Of a stretch of 47,323 nucleotides of DNA, positions 7,815 through 16,106 are shown piece by piece; within the stretch, counting starts at the first letter, position 1, and each line of letters opens with the position of its first letter. The stretch spans positions 1-47,323 of the forward strand of contig JAPPND010000092.1 of the NCBI GenBank assembly GCA_028818795.1, written 5' to 3'. This DNA is from Gammaproteobacteria bacterium. GTDB lineage: Bacteria; Pseudomonadota; Gammaproteobacteria; Pseudomonadales; Azotimanducaceae. The notes beneath the pieces were generated by a model that worked only from the letters and a program-made list of their open reading frames with translations, was not told where the DNA came from and searched no databases. The position numbers and the translations under genes were made by a program.

Positions 7815-8647
7815 CGACGATGCAGCCCCTGTTCAGACCCGAGGCGGTGGCCCACGCGACGCAGCGACTCGACGGCGACGTGCTGCTGCCGGCACCGCTC
7901 GTTACCTGGGGCGCCGTGGCGTTCGTGGCGGCCGTTCTCGCGCTTGGCGCCTGGTTCACGGCCACCGCAAGCTACACACGCACCGAGTCGGCAGAGGGCT
8001 GGCTCGCGCTCGACGGCGGCGTGTCGCGCGCCGTCTCCCGTCGAGATGGCAACGTGCTCGCCGTCCTGGTTGCCGAAGGCGATTTGGTCGAGGCCGGAGC
8101 GCCGATTGCGAGGGTCGGCACGACCGCCCAATTCGGTAGCGACCGCGACTTGGCGTTCGATCCCTCGGCATCGAACGAAGAGTCAGTCGAGGGCCACGGC
8201 GGTCACATCGTGGCCGCGCCGGTCGGCGGTCGCGTCGAGGCCGTTGCGGCGCGCGAGGGCGAATACGTCTCCCAGGGAAGCACTGTCGCTCTGGTCGCAG
8301 CGAGCGACGAGCTGGTCGCCGAGATCCTGATGCCGCCGCAGGTCGCCGGACTCGTCACGAGCGGCCAGGGTCTTCGTCTGAAGTACGAAGGACGGCTGTT
8401 CGGATATCAAGGCGTCCAGCACGGCACCGTCACGCATGTGTCGAGAAGGCCTGTCGAGCCGGATGACACCGAGCAGGCGGCCGACCCCGTCGCAGGTCCC
8501 GTCTACCGAGTCCAGGTCCGGCTTCCCGCCCAGGAAATCGACATCGGTGGCGTAGTCTTGGGTTTGCGCGCCGGCATGCGCGTCACCGCAGAAATCCCCG
8601 CCTCTCGACGAACCCTTTTCCAAACGCTGTACGAGACGATCCGGTGA
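7811..8647 (+). CDS. HlyD-like membrane fusion (adaptor) protein
   Basis: A 278-aa periplasmic adaptor anchored by one N-terminal membrane segment (about residues 30-50). Two lipoyl-like half motifs are visible (GNVLAVLVAEGDLVEAG and GRVEAVAAREGEYVSQG), then a beta-barrel part ending in GLRAGMRVTAEI, the usual HlyD/CvaA ending. It lacks the long coiled-coil hairpin of type I secretion adaptors, so it is short for the family. The GTG start at 7811 overlaps the DUF2857-like stop; ATG 7820 is an alternative. It should pair with the C39 exporter encoded 4 bases downstream and link it to an outer-membrane channel not present here. Confidence 0.85.
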   Translation: MTTMQPLFRPEAVAHATQRLDGDVLLPAPLVTWGAVAFVAAVLALGAWFTATASYTRTESAEGWLALDGGVSRAVSRRDGNVLAVLVAEGDLVEAGAPIARVGTTAQFGSDRDLAFDPSASNEESVEGHGGHIVAAPVGGRVEAVAAREGEYVSQGSTVALVAASDELVAEILMPPQVAGLVTSGQGLRLKYEGRLFGYQGVQHGTVTHVSRRPVEPDDTEQAADPVAGPVYRVQVRLPAQEIDIGGVVLGLRAGMRVTAEIPASRRTLFQTLYETIR

Positions 8648-8651
8648 TTTC

Positions 8652-10805
8652 TTGACGCGTCTGACGCCGGCGTTGCGGGGCCTCCTGCGCAGGTCCCGCC
8701 TACCCGTGGTAAGGGCTGCGGAAGCGTCCGAGTGCGGACTCGCCTGCATGGCGATGATTGCGAGGTACACGGGACACGATGTCGATCTGAACGGCATGCG
8801 GCAGCGGTTTCCGGTGTCGCTGGCCGGCACGAAGCTGCGGGCGCTGATGGACCTCGCCGGGCAGTTCGGGATCGCCACGCGCGCGCTCCGAGCCGACGTG
8901 GAGGCGGTGCCGAGACTCCGGATGCCCGCCATCCTGCATTGGGACCTCGACCACTTCGTGGTGCTCAAAGCGGTTCGCCGCGGACGCGTTGTCATCCACG
9001 ATCCGGCGCTCGGTCGGCGGGTGCTCGGCATGTCGGAGTTCTCCAGGCACTTCACCGGTGTCGTTCTCGAGTTGGCCCCGACCGCCCGGGTGGCGCCGGT
9101 AGTCGCCCGGTCACCCACCCATTTGAAGCACCTGTGGTCCCGGCTCGACGGGTTCTGGCCGGCCTTGGCGCAAGTCCTCGGTCTCTCCGCGCTGCTGCAA
9201 GCGGCCGTGTTCGCGGCACCGTTCTACCTGCAGCTCAGCGTCGACGAGGCCATCGCAACGGGCCACGTCGACCTCCTGGACGTCCTGGCCATCGGCTTCG
9301 GCGGTCTGGTTCTCGTGCGCGTCGGCCTCACCGCGCTACGGTCCTGGACGCTGCAATCCATCGGCTTCCTGATGAGCTTCCAGATCGTCGGCAATCTGGT
9401 CCACCACCTACTGCGCGTGCGCGCGGCCTACTTCGAGAAACGCCATGTCGGCGACATCCTGTCCCGGATCGAATCGGTTCGCCCCATCCACGAAGCCTTG
9501 ACCCAAGGCGTGGCGTCGACGTTCATCGATGGATTGATGGCGCTCATGGCCGGTGTGATCCTGTTCGTCTATTCGCCGTCGTTGGCCGCCCTGGTCATCG
9601 CCTCCGTGATGCTTGGCCTCGTGTACACGTACGCGCTCTATCCCGCCCAGCGACGGCACACCGAGGAGCAGATCGTCGCGGCCGCCAAGGCGCATTCGCA
9701 CCTGATCGAGAGCCTTCGGGCATCGACCGTCATCAAGCTGACGGGGCGCGAGGCCGAGCGCGAAGGCATGTGGCGCAATCGATACGCGGACGTGATGAAC
9801 GCCTCGTTCGCGGCGGGTAGGCTCTCGATCGGCATGACGGCCGGCCAAGGCCTGATCTCGGGTCTGCAGATCGTCCTTGTCGTCTATCTGGCGGCGAGGC
9901 AGATCGTTGCCGACGACAGCTTCTCCTTCGGGATGCTGTTCGCCTTCATGAGCTTCCGCCAGACGTTCACCGACCGGAGCCTTGCGCTCGTCAACCAGGT
10001 CGTTCAGTTCTCCTATCTGCATCTACATCTGGACCGGCTTGGCGACATCGTGCACGCGGAACGCGACACCCCGAGCGTGCCTGCCGAGATCGCCAGTCCG
10101 ATTCTGGGCGGCATCGCCATGCGGAGCCTGTCGTTCCGCTACGGCGCCGGCGAGCCGCTTGTTCTCGACGATGTCGGCCTGGACGTGCCGCCCGGCGCCT
10201 TCGTTGCGTTCACCGGTCCCTCCGGCGGCGGCAAGAGCACGCTGCTCAAGCTGATGCTGGGGCTCTACCCGCCCACGAGCGGCGACATCCGGCTTGACGG
10301 GGCGCTGGCCACACCGGCCCTCTGGCCGTCCTGGCGCAAGCACGTCGGCGTGGTCACCCAGGACGACCAGCTGCTTTCGGGGACTATCGCCGACAATATC
10401 TCGTTCTTCGATCCCGATATCGACATGGCGAAGGTGCGGGACGCGGCGAGGGCGGCGAAGGTCCACGACGACATCGTGAGCATGCCGATGCAGTACCTTT
10501 CCCCGGTCGGCGACATGGGCAGCACGCTCTCGCGCGGCCAGCACCAGCGCGTGCTTCTCGCTCGCGCCCTCTACCGGGATCCCCAGGTGCTGTTCCTAGA
10601 CGAAGGCACCGCGAACCTCGACCAGGACACCGAGGCGAAGATCGTCGAACTCGTCGCCTCGCTGCCAATCACGCGAATCGTCGTCGCCCACCGTCCGGCG
10701 CTGCTCCAAGCCGCCGATACCGTATACCGCGTCGTGGACGGTACGGTCACGCCGTTGCAGTCGGTGCCGAAGGGCAAGCGGCGGGCTGAACGCGACCGAG
10801 TCTGA
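8652..10805 (+). CDS. C39-peptidase bacteriocin-type ABC exporter
   Basis: A 717-aa peptidase-containing ABC transporter (PCAT). The N-terminal C39 domain has the catalytic Cys28 in ECGLAC, His101 in DHFVVL and Asp117 in HDP. The oxyanion-hole Gln expected six residues before the Cys is Ala22. A six-helix export domain follows, then an ATPase with Walker A GPSGGGKST at residues 522-530, variant signature LSRGQ, Walker B VLFLDE and an H-loop at AHRP. These exporters cut GG leaders and export the core peptide; the matching precursor is the peptide at 4392-4550. A TTG start at 8652 fits; I see no better start near it. The stop overlaps the next ATG by one base. Confidence 0.9.
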   Translation: MTRLTPALRGLLRRSRLPVVRAAEASECGLACMAMIARYTGHDVDLNGMRQRFPVSLAGTKLRALMDLAGQFGIATRALRADVEAVPRLRMPAILHWDLDHFVVLKAVRRGRVVIHDPALGRRVLGMSEFSRHFTGVVLELAPTARVAPVVARSPTHLKHLWSRLDGFWPALAQVLGLSALLQAAVFAAPFYLQLSVDEAIATGHVDLLDVLAIGFGGLVLVRVGLTALRSWTLQSIGFLMSFQIVGNLVHHLLRVRAAYFEKRHVGDILSRIESVRPIHEALTQGVASTFIDGLMALMAGVILFVYSPSLAALVIASVMLGLVYTYALYPAQRRHTEEQIVAAAKAHSHLIESLRASTVIKLTGREAEREGMWRNRYADVMNASFAAGRLSIGMTAGQGLISGLQIVLVVYLAARQIVADDSFSFGMLFAFMSFRQTFTDRSLALVNQVVQFSYLHLHLDRLGDIVHAERDTPSVPAEIASPILGGIAMRSLSFRYGAGEPLVLDDVGLDVPPGAFVAFTGPSGGGKSTLLKLMLGLYPPTSGDIRLDGALATPALWPSWRKHVGVVTQDDQLLSGTIADNISFFDPDIDMAKVRDAARAAKVHDDIVSMPMQYLSPVGDMGSTLSRGQHQRVLLARALYRDPQVLFLDEGTANLDQDTEAKIVELVASLPITRIVVAHRPALLQAADTVYRVVDGTVTPLQSVPKGKRRAERDRV

Positions 10806-11209
10806 TGGGGAAAAGGACCCCGAAAAAATCACCACATCGAAAGATCCGATTTTCGCTGGAACACGCCGCCGCATCGAACCGACAATGCGACTTCGATAAC
10901 GCACGGATACACACTATGGGCTCAGTACGGCCGCCCGATGGGGCCATCCGCCGCCGCGATACAGCGAACCCTACCGTCGGCGATGACGTCGGCGGAGGAA
11001 CCGGCCCGTCCAGCGACGCGCGACCGGATCGACCGACGGATCCCGTTGCGGGGCGGCTCGACCTGGCCGCCGCGGACACGTCGCTGTCGGGCGCTGCCGT
11101 CGCGGCGTTGCTGTTGACGATGGCTGCCACTCCGTTTCTCAAGGGAATTCTCGCCGGATTCGCACTCGCCGGCGCTGCGGCCGCCGTCCGCGGCGTGCTC
11201 GGCGCGTGA
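10805..11209 (+). CDS. Small protein with Gly/Ala-rich hydrophobic C-terminus
   Basis: A 134-aa protein of unknown family. The first about 90 residues are polar and probably disordered, with many basic residues at the start. The last about 45 residues hold two short hydrophobic stretches rich in Gly and Ala (AAVAALLLTMAA and GILAGFALAGAAAAV), the second with a GxxxG pattern like those of pore-forming or two-peptide bacteriocins. ATG 10805 overlaps the exporter stop (TGATG); ATG 10916 would give a shorter form. It is coupled to the next gene by a GTGA overlap. It could be an accessory or immunity factor, or a second exported peptide with an atypical leader. Confidence 0.6.
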   Translation: MGKRTPKKSPHRKIRFSLEHAAASNRQCDFDNARIHTMGSVRPPDGAIRRRDTANPTVGDDVGGGTGPSSDARPDRPTDPVAGRLDLAAADTSLSGAAVAALLLTMAATPFLKGILAGFALAGAAAAVRGVLGA

Positions 11210-11679
11210 TCGTGAAAAAGGAATTCGGGCAAGTGCTTGCAGGCGCCGCCGAGCTGTTCCAGTCGCTCGGCGACGGCCTGGACCAACGCATGGCCGCATT
11301 CCACCGTTCCGTGCTGTTCATCGTGTTCGCGGTGGCGGCAGGGCGATCGGTGTACGGGTTCCTGCAACGTCCATCGCCCGCAGCGGCGAGCGATGGGGAT
11401 GGGGCCGCCTGGGTGTATCTGTCGTTGGCGATCATTACGGCCTTGTCGCTTCTGGCCCATCAAAGACTGCCCGCTTTCCGCACCTGCGCGTTCGCCCTGC
11501 CCACGATGGCCCTCGGCGCCTCCTTCCTGCTGTTGGACTTCCGGACGCGGCTGGGTTGGATCATCCTCATCGGGACCGCTGTCGCCGCGACGCCGCTGAT
11601 CGTGCAGGAGGTGCTTCGAGCCTGGGCACGGCGCGGGCCCGAGGTTCCCGAGAGCGGTCAGGCTGACGGTCGAAAATGA
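11206..11679 (+). CDS. Small membrane protein, last gene of peptide-export operon
   Basis: A 157-aa protein with an amphipathic N-terminal helix (KEFGQVLAGAAELFQSL) and four likely membrane segments. These are VLFIVFAVAAGRSVYGF, WVYLSLAIITALSLLA, the stretch around FALPTMALGASFLLL, and GWIILIGTAVAATPLIV. It starts at GTG 11206, inside the end of the previous gene. I recognise no family. The terminal position in a bacteriocin-like operon and the small polytopic shape are typical of immunity proteins, but that is only an inference. Confidence 0.65.
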   Translation: MIVKKEFGQVLAGAAELFQSLGDGLDQRMAAFHRSVLFIVFAVAAGRSVYGFLQRPSPAAASDGDGAAWVYLSLAIITALSLLAHQRLPAFRTCAFALPTMALGASFLLLDFRTRLGWIILIGTAVAATPLIVQEVLRAWARRGPEVPESGQADGRK

Positions 11680-11830
11680 CACCTTGAGCGTTGCCGCGTT
11701 GCGGCCGCCTCGGCCAACGCCGTCTCCCGCAACGCTTGAAACCCACCCGCGCTTTTGCGATAGACTGACCGGTCTTGCGGTCCGAGTGGGCCGCTGAGCC
11801 TGACATTACCTATAGAGGGGAGAGATACGA

Positions 11831-13021
11831 ATGGCCGTACGAGATGTCGTTGTTGTAGACAGTGTCCGCACGGGCCTTGCCAAAGCCCACCGCGGCAGCT
11901 TCAACCTGACGCGTTCCGATGACATGCTGGCCCACCTGATCGACGCCCTGCTGGAGCGGAACCCGCAGGTTTCTCCGGCGGAGGTCGAGGACGTCGTGGT
12001 CGGCGCCGCCAACCACACCGGCGAACAGGACGGCAACCTGGCCCGATTGGCCGTCGTGCTGTCCAAGTTGCCGATCACCACTGCGGGCATGACCATCAAC
12101 CGGTTCTGCTCATCCGGGCTTCAGTCGATCGCCATTGCGTCGAACCAGATCGCCTCGGGCCAGACGGAAATCGCCATGGCCGGCGGCGTCGACTCGATCT
12201 CGATGGGCGCCCGCCAGCAGCCCGGCAAGTCGAAGCGCAACCAGCGGCTGCTCGACGAGAAGCCCGAGATCTTCATGGCCATGGGCAACACCGCGGAAGT
12301 CGTTGCCCGGCGCTACCAGGTGACCCGGGAGATGCAGGACGAGTATGCCTTGCAGAGCCAGTTGCGCTATGCGAATGCGCAATCCTCCGGCTGGATGGGC
12401 GACGAAATCGTCCCGATGACCGTGACCATGAAGAAGGTCGACAGGCAAACGGGCGAAGAGAGCTTCGAGGAGGCCACGGTCGATCGCGACGAGTGCAACC
12501 GTCCCAATTCGACCATCGAGGGGCTCGCCGGCCTTCCGCCTGCCTTCGAGGAGGACGGCACGGTGACCGCCGGCAACGCGTCGCAACTCTCGGACGGCGC
12601 GTCGATGACCTTGCTGATGAACGCCGAGCGCGCCAACCAACTCGGCGTCGAGCCGATGGGGATCTACCGCGGCTTCACCGTCGCGGCCTGCGAGCCCGAC
12701 GAGATGGGCATCGGGCCGGTCTTCGCGATCCCGCGCATGCTGGAGAACGCCGGTTTGCGCAAGGAAGACATCGATCTGTGGGAGCTCAACGAGGCGTTCG
12801 CGTCGCAATGCGTCTACTGCCGCAACGAGTTGGATCTCGACAACGAGAAGTACAACGTCAACGGCGGCAGCATCTCGATCGGCCACCCGTTCGGGATGAC
12901 CGGCTCGCGTTGCACGGGGACAATCCTGCGCGAGCTTGAGCGTCGCCAAGAGCGCTACGGTGTCGTCACCATGTGCATCGGTGGCGGCCAAGGCGCCGCG
13001 GGGCTTTTCGAACGGGCGTAA
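11831..13021 (+). CDS. Acetyl-CoA C-acyltransferase (thiolase)
   Basis: A 396-aa thiolase that joins or cleaves acyl-CoA and acetyl-CoA, as in beta-oxidation or ketone metabolism. The nucleophile is Cys93 in NRFCSSG, the catalytic His352 lies in GHPFG and the proton-shuttling Cys382 in MCIGGGQG. The NEAFA motif near the middle of the C-terminal half is also present, so the enzyme looks complete. A good ribosome site (GGGGAG) lies about 9 bases before ATG 11831. It stands alone: a hairpin follows, and no hydroxyacyl-CoA dehydrogenase is adjacent. Whether it is FadA-like or a biosynthetic acetoacetyl-CoA thiolase cannot be told from sequence alone. Confidence 0.93.
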   Translation: MAVRDVVVVDSVRTGLAKAHRGSFNLTRSDDMLAHLIDALLERNPQVSPAEVEDVVVGAANHTGEQDGNLARLAVVLSKLPITTAGMTINRFCSSGLQSIAIASNQIASGQTEIAMAGGVDSISMGARQQPGKSKRNQRLLDEKPEIFMAMGNTAEVVARRYQVTREMQDEYALQSQLRYANAQSSGWMGDEIVPMTVTMKKVDRQTGEESFEEATVDRDECNRPNSTIEGLAGLPPAFEEDGTVTAGNASQLSDGASMTLLMNAERANQLGVEPMGIYRGFTVAACEPDEMGIGPVFAIPRMLENAGLRKEDIDLWELNEAFASQCVYCRNELDLDNEKYNVNGGSISIGHPFGMTGSRCTGTILRELERRQERYGVVTMCIGGGQGAAGLFERA

Positions 13022-13027
13022 AGCCTT

Positions 13028-13063
13028 GCAAGACCCGTCGTCCTGACCGGCGACGGGTCTTTG
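13028..13063 (+). terminator. Hairpin terminator after thiolase
   Basis: The arm gcaagacccgtcg (13028-13040) pairs with cgacgggtcttt (13051-13062) across a ten-base loop, followed by a short T-containing tail. It starts seven bases after the thiolase stop codon. Confidence 0.65.
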
Positions 13064-13250
13064 CACCCGCACATGACCCGCCACGGACTCGACGCGGTCC
13101 CGACCCGCGTCGGCACTGTTTTTCCGGCATTCCCCTTCTCGAGCGTCGCAGAAACCCGTTACATTTTGATACGGGGCGCAGCTTGGCCGCGCTGAGCGTT
13201 TTGCGGGAAACTTGCCACGAAGACCACTTCGATGCTGAACGTTCTGGCGA

Positions 13251-13772
13251 ATGGCAATCGACGGCAGCAACCCTACGGGGGCGGTCCAATCGACCGCTCG
13301 ACGGACCTGTGCGGTCGCGGGCGTCGTACTCGCGGCCATTTTGTCGTGGGCGGCCGAACCGCCGGCGGCGAAGTCCGATCCCCGCAGCGGCAGCGGCCTC
13401 GACGGCGGCGTCAACCCGTACTCGAAGCTGAGCAACGAGCAGTTGGGAACACTGGCCGGAACCTTCGAGAATCTCGATCGTGACCAACGGCGCTGGTTCC
13501 TCACCGAGGTACGCAAGAGAATGTCCGCAAAGGGCGAGCGTCCCCGGATTCAGGTTGACCAGGACGACCGGTTCGGCCGGGTCGACAGCCAGGTCGGCGA
13601 TACTGATCAAAAAGCGCCCCCGACCCACGAGGCAGTTGGGGCGTTGGCAGACGAAGAAAGCGCCGATGCACCAAAGGTGTACGGTACTGGTGTCCAGTCC
13701 CAAGCCGAGGAAACCGCGGATGTCTCGACACCGGCGCTCAAGTCCGAGGATCCCGCCAAGCCGAGCGAGTAG
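13251..13772 (+). CDS. Hypothetical exported protein before a two-component pair
   Basis: A 173-aa protein. After a basic N-terminus comes one hydrophobic segment (CAVAGVVLAAILSWAAE), likely a signal peptide or anchor. The mature part has a charged helix region (LSNEQLGTLAGTFENLDRDQ, then RRWFLTEVRKRM) that loosely recalls DUF3106-type proteins, and then a polar, low-complexity, Glu/Asp-rich tail. Only five bases separate it from the response regulator, so the three genes probably form one operon. It may be a periplasmic modulator of the sensor kinase; no direct evidence shows this. Confidence 0.6.
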   Translation: MAIDGSNPTGAVQSTARRTCAVAGVVLAAILSWAAEPPAAKSDPRSGSGLDGGVNPYSKLSNEQLGTLAGTFENLDRDQRRWFLTEVRKRMSAKGERPRIQVDQDDRFGRVDSQVGDTDQKAPPTHEAVGALADEESADAPKVYGTGVQSQAEETADVSTPALKSEDPAKPSE

Positions 13773-13777
13773 CCCCG

Positions 13778-14482
13778 GTGAGTGACGGTGCCAAGCTGCT
13801 CGTCGTCGACGACGACCCCGAGCTTAGGGAACTGATCACCGCCTACCTGAGCAAACAGGGCTACGAGATCGTCGCCGTCGGCGACGGTCGCGCCATGGAC
13901 CACGCTTTTGCGGCCGGCGGGATCGATCTCGTGATCCTGGACTTGATGCTGCCCGGCGAAGACGGCCTGGACATCGCGAAGAGGCTGAAGCAGACCACCG
14001 ACGTGCCGATCATCATCGTCTCGGCCCAAGGCGAGGAAATCGACCGGATCGTGGGGTTGGAAGTCGGGGCCGACGACTACATCGGCAAGCCGTTCAACCC
14101 ACGCGAACTCCTAGCCCGGGTGCGAGCCGTGCTGCGCCGGGCGCGGGGATCCGGAACCGTCGGGCCCTTGGCGCGAGTCGTGGAGTTCAGCGACTTCAGG
14201 CTCGACCTCAATGCCCACCTGTTGACCCGCAGCGGCACGACCGTGCCACTTACTTCCGGCGAGTTCGACCTGCTCGGCATCCTGGTCCGTCACCCGAACC
14301 AAGTCCTCGACCGGGACCGCATCCTCGATCTCCTGACCGGTGCCGAACGGTCCCCATTCGACCGGAGCATCGACGTTCGGATCACCCGCCTGCGCAGCAA
14401 AATCGAGCCAGACCCCTCGTCGCCGGTGTTCATTCGCACTATTTGGGGCAAGGGCTACATGTTCTGCCCGGACGCGCTTTGA
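13778..14482 (+). CDS. OmpR-family response regulator
   Basis: A 234-aa regulator with an N-terminal receiver domain (acidic cluster at residues 11-13, phospho-acceptor Asp55 in LVILDLMLPG, Ser in IIVSAQ, Lys in IGKPFNP) and a C-terminal winged-helix domain ending in FIRTIWGKGYMF. GTG 13778 is the start. The kinase gene that follows begins on a TTG overlapping this stop, so regulator and sensor are made together. By shape it resembles OmpR; its target genes are not evident. Confidence 0.93.
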   Translation: MSDGAKLLVVDDDPELRELITAYLSKQGYEIVAVGDGRAMDHAFAAGGIDLVILDLMLPGEDGLDIAKRLKQTTDVPIIIVSAQGEEIDRIVGLEVGADDYIGKPFNPRELLARVRAVLRRARGSGTVGPLARVVEFSDFRLDLNAHLLTRSGTTVPLTSGEFDLLGILVRHPNQVLDRDRILDLLTGAERSPFDRSIDVRITRLRSKIEPDPSSPVFIRTIWGKGYMFCPDAL

Positions 14483-15846
14483 CGGAGATCCGTTCGCGGC
14501 CAAGGTCGCCGTCTTCGTTGCTGGCGCGAGCCAACCTCGTCCTCGGCATCTCCGCCGCGGCGATCGCGTTGACGTCGATCATCGCCTTGGCGGTATTCGT
14601 CATCCTGCCGATCGAGGATCGTTCGGCCGACGACGAAGCGGGACTGATCGTGCTGGCGGCCAAGACCTGGGTGGAACTCGATACCGCGCGGCGACCTGCG
14701 TTCGAGATCGAAATGGTCGAGAACCACGATCTGGTCGTCTCCGCCGAGCCCCGCGACCTGCCCTACGTCGAGGAGGGCAACCGCTACTACGACCTCCTGG
14801 CGTCGAAGCTCAACGAACGCCTCGACGATCCGGTGAGGCTGATGGAGAGCGACGAGTTGCTGTGGGCGAACGTGCCCATGGGCGGCTACGTGATGCAGGT
14901 CGGGATTTCGCCTCAACGGCAGAACATCGAACCCGTGTACGTGGGTTTCGTCATCGTGTTGTTCGGTGCCGTGATCGTACCGATTACGTCGGGTCTCATC
15001 GTTCGCCGCGTCGCCCAACCGCTGACCCGCGCCGCCGAGGCGGTCGAGGCGTTCAGAGGCACCGAGGGGTTCCAGCCGCTACCCGAAGAAGGTCCGCAGG
15101 AACTCGTGACCCTGGCTGCCAACTTCAACGCCATGGCCAAGAATGTCACCGAGTTGCTGTCCAATCGCACGACGCTGCTGGCGGGAATCTCGCACGACCT
15201 GCGCACTCCGCTGACCCGCATGCGTTTCGCCCTGGAGATGCTCCCGGAAAGCGTGGAGGCGAAACTCGTGGAGCGTTTCGAACGCAACCTGGCGGCCATG
15301 GAGGAGTTGATCGCCGATGCCCTGCGGTTCTCGCGCGGTGCCGGCGAGGCGCCGAGCCAAGTCGACTTCCGAGTCTATCTCGAGACCGTTGTGCGAGATG
15401 TGGACGAGCACCTCGACATCGAATGGGGCGAAACGCCACCGCGGCCAGTCGAGATCGCCACCGGCGCTTTCCAGCGTGTCGTCGCGAACCTGGTCCGGAA
15501 TGCCCGGCAGCACGGTAGCGACGCGCGAATGGCCGTGGACTATGACGGGGATCTCGTCCTCCGGGTGATCGACGACGGCCCTGGTATTCCGCCCGAGCAC
15601 CGCGAGAAGGTCTTCCTGCCCTTTTACCGCCTGGAGGGTTCGCGCAGCCGCGCGACCGGTGGAAGCGGCCTCGGGCTCGCGATCGTCGCGCAACTCTGCG
15701 AGGCCCACGGCTGGCGGATTCGGCTGGACAGTAGCGACAGCGGTGGAACCGTTGCCGAGGTCGCGGTGCCCCTCCAGGATCCGTCTGCGAGCGACGAACG
15801 TAACAAAATGACACGATCCCGGACCCCTCGGGAAATCAAACTGTAA
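14479..15846 (+). CDS. EnvZ-type sensor histidine kinase
   Basis: An inner-membrane kinase of about 455 aa from the TTG at 14479, which overlaps the regulator stop by 4 bases. Two membrane segments flank a periplasmic sensor loop of about 120 residues (first around LVLGISAAAIALTSIIALAV, second around FVIVLFGAVIVPITSGLIV). A HAMP region comes next, then the H-box GISHDLRTPLTRMR and an ATPase domain with N-box NLVRNARQHG, DDGPGIP and GSGLGLAIV. It autophosphorylates and passes the phosphate to the partner OmpR-type regulator. The signal sensed is unknown. Confidence 0.92.
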   Translation: MTEIRSRPRSPSSLLARANLVLGISAAAIALTSIIALAVFVILPIEDRSADDEAGLIVLAAKTWVELDTARRPAFEIEMVENHDLVVSAEPRDLPYVEEGNRYYDLLASKLNERLDDPVRLMESDELLWANVPMGGYVMQVGISPQRQNIEPVYVGFVIVLFGAVIVPITSGLIVRRVAQPLTRAAEAVEAFRGTEGFQPLPEEGPQELVTLAANFNAMAKNVTELLSNRTTLLAGISHDLRTPLTRMRFALEMLPESVEAKLVERFERNLAAMEELIADALRFSRGAGEAPSQVDFRVYLETVVRDVDEHLDIEWGETPPRPVEIATGAFQRVVANLVRNARQHGSDARMAVDYDGDLVLRVIDDGPGIPPEHREKVFLPFYRLEGSRSRATGGSGLGLAIVAQLCEAHGWRIRLDSSDSGGTVAEVAVPLQDPSASDERNKMTRSRTPREIKL

Positions 15847-15937
15847 CACCCCAAGGGGTAGGGTGGTGTCGCGCGTCGACGGATAGCCGATGCGCGGGAA
15901 CCATCCCGATCCCCTCTCCGGATCTGCGTTCCAACCT

Positions 15938-15965
15938 CCCGGGGCACCTCGTCGAGGGCCCCGGG
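15938..15965 (+). terminator. Strong GC hairpin after the two-component operon
   Basis: CCCGGGGC (15938-15945) pairs perfectly with GCCCCGGG (15958-15965); inside, CCTC pairs with GAGG around a three-base loop. The tail is ttcatttct. It lies about 90 bases after the kinase stop and before the enoyl-CoA hydratase gene. Confidence 0.6.
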
Positions 15966-16106
15966 TTCATTTCTCCAACCGCGATAGTTGAGAGCCCGGC
16001 AAACCGGCGGTCCCAGGCTTGTGCCAGCACCATCCTTCATGGCAGAGGCCCATCCGGGACGAATCATGTCAAACTTGGCCTGCCGATCCTATGTGGGACT
16101 GCCGCT

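Noticed and set aside
12110-13516. 468-aa open frame antisense to the thiolase
   Set aside because: It is low-complexity (Arg, Gly, Asp, Val, His rich), has no family motif, and mirrors a complete thiolase on the other strand; typical shadow frame in high-GC DNA.
15847-15880. Third copy of the CGTAGGGGAC hairpin repeat
   Set aside because: acaccccaaggggtaggg looks similar at first, but lacks the CGTAGGGGAC head and the CTTGT loop in order; treated as unrelated.
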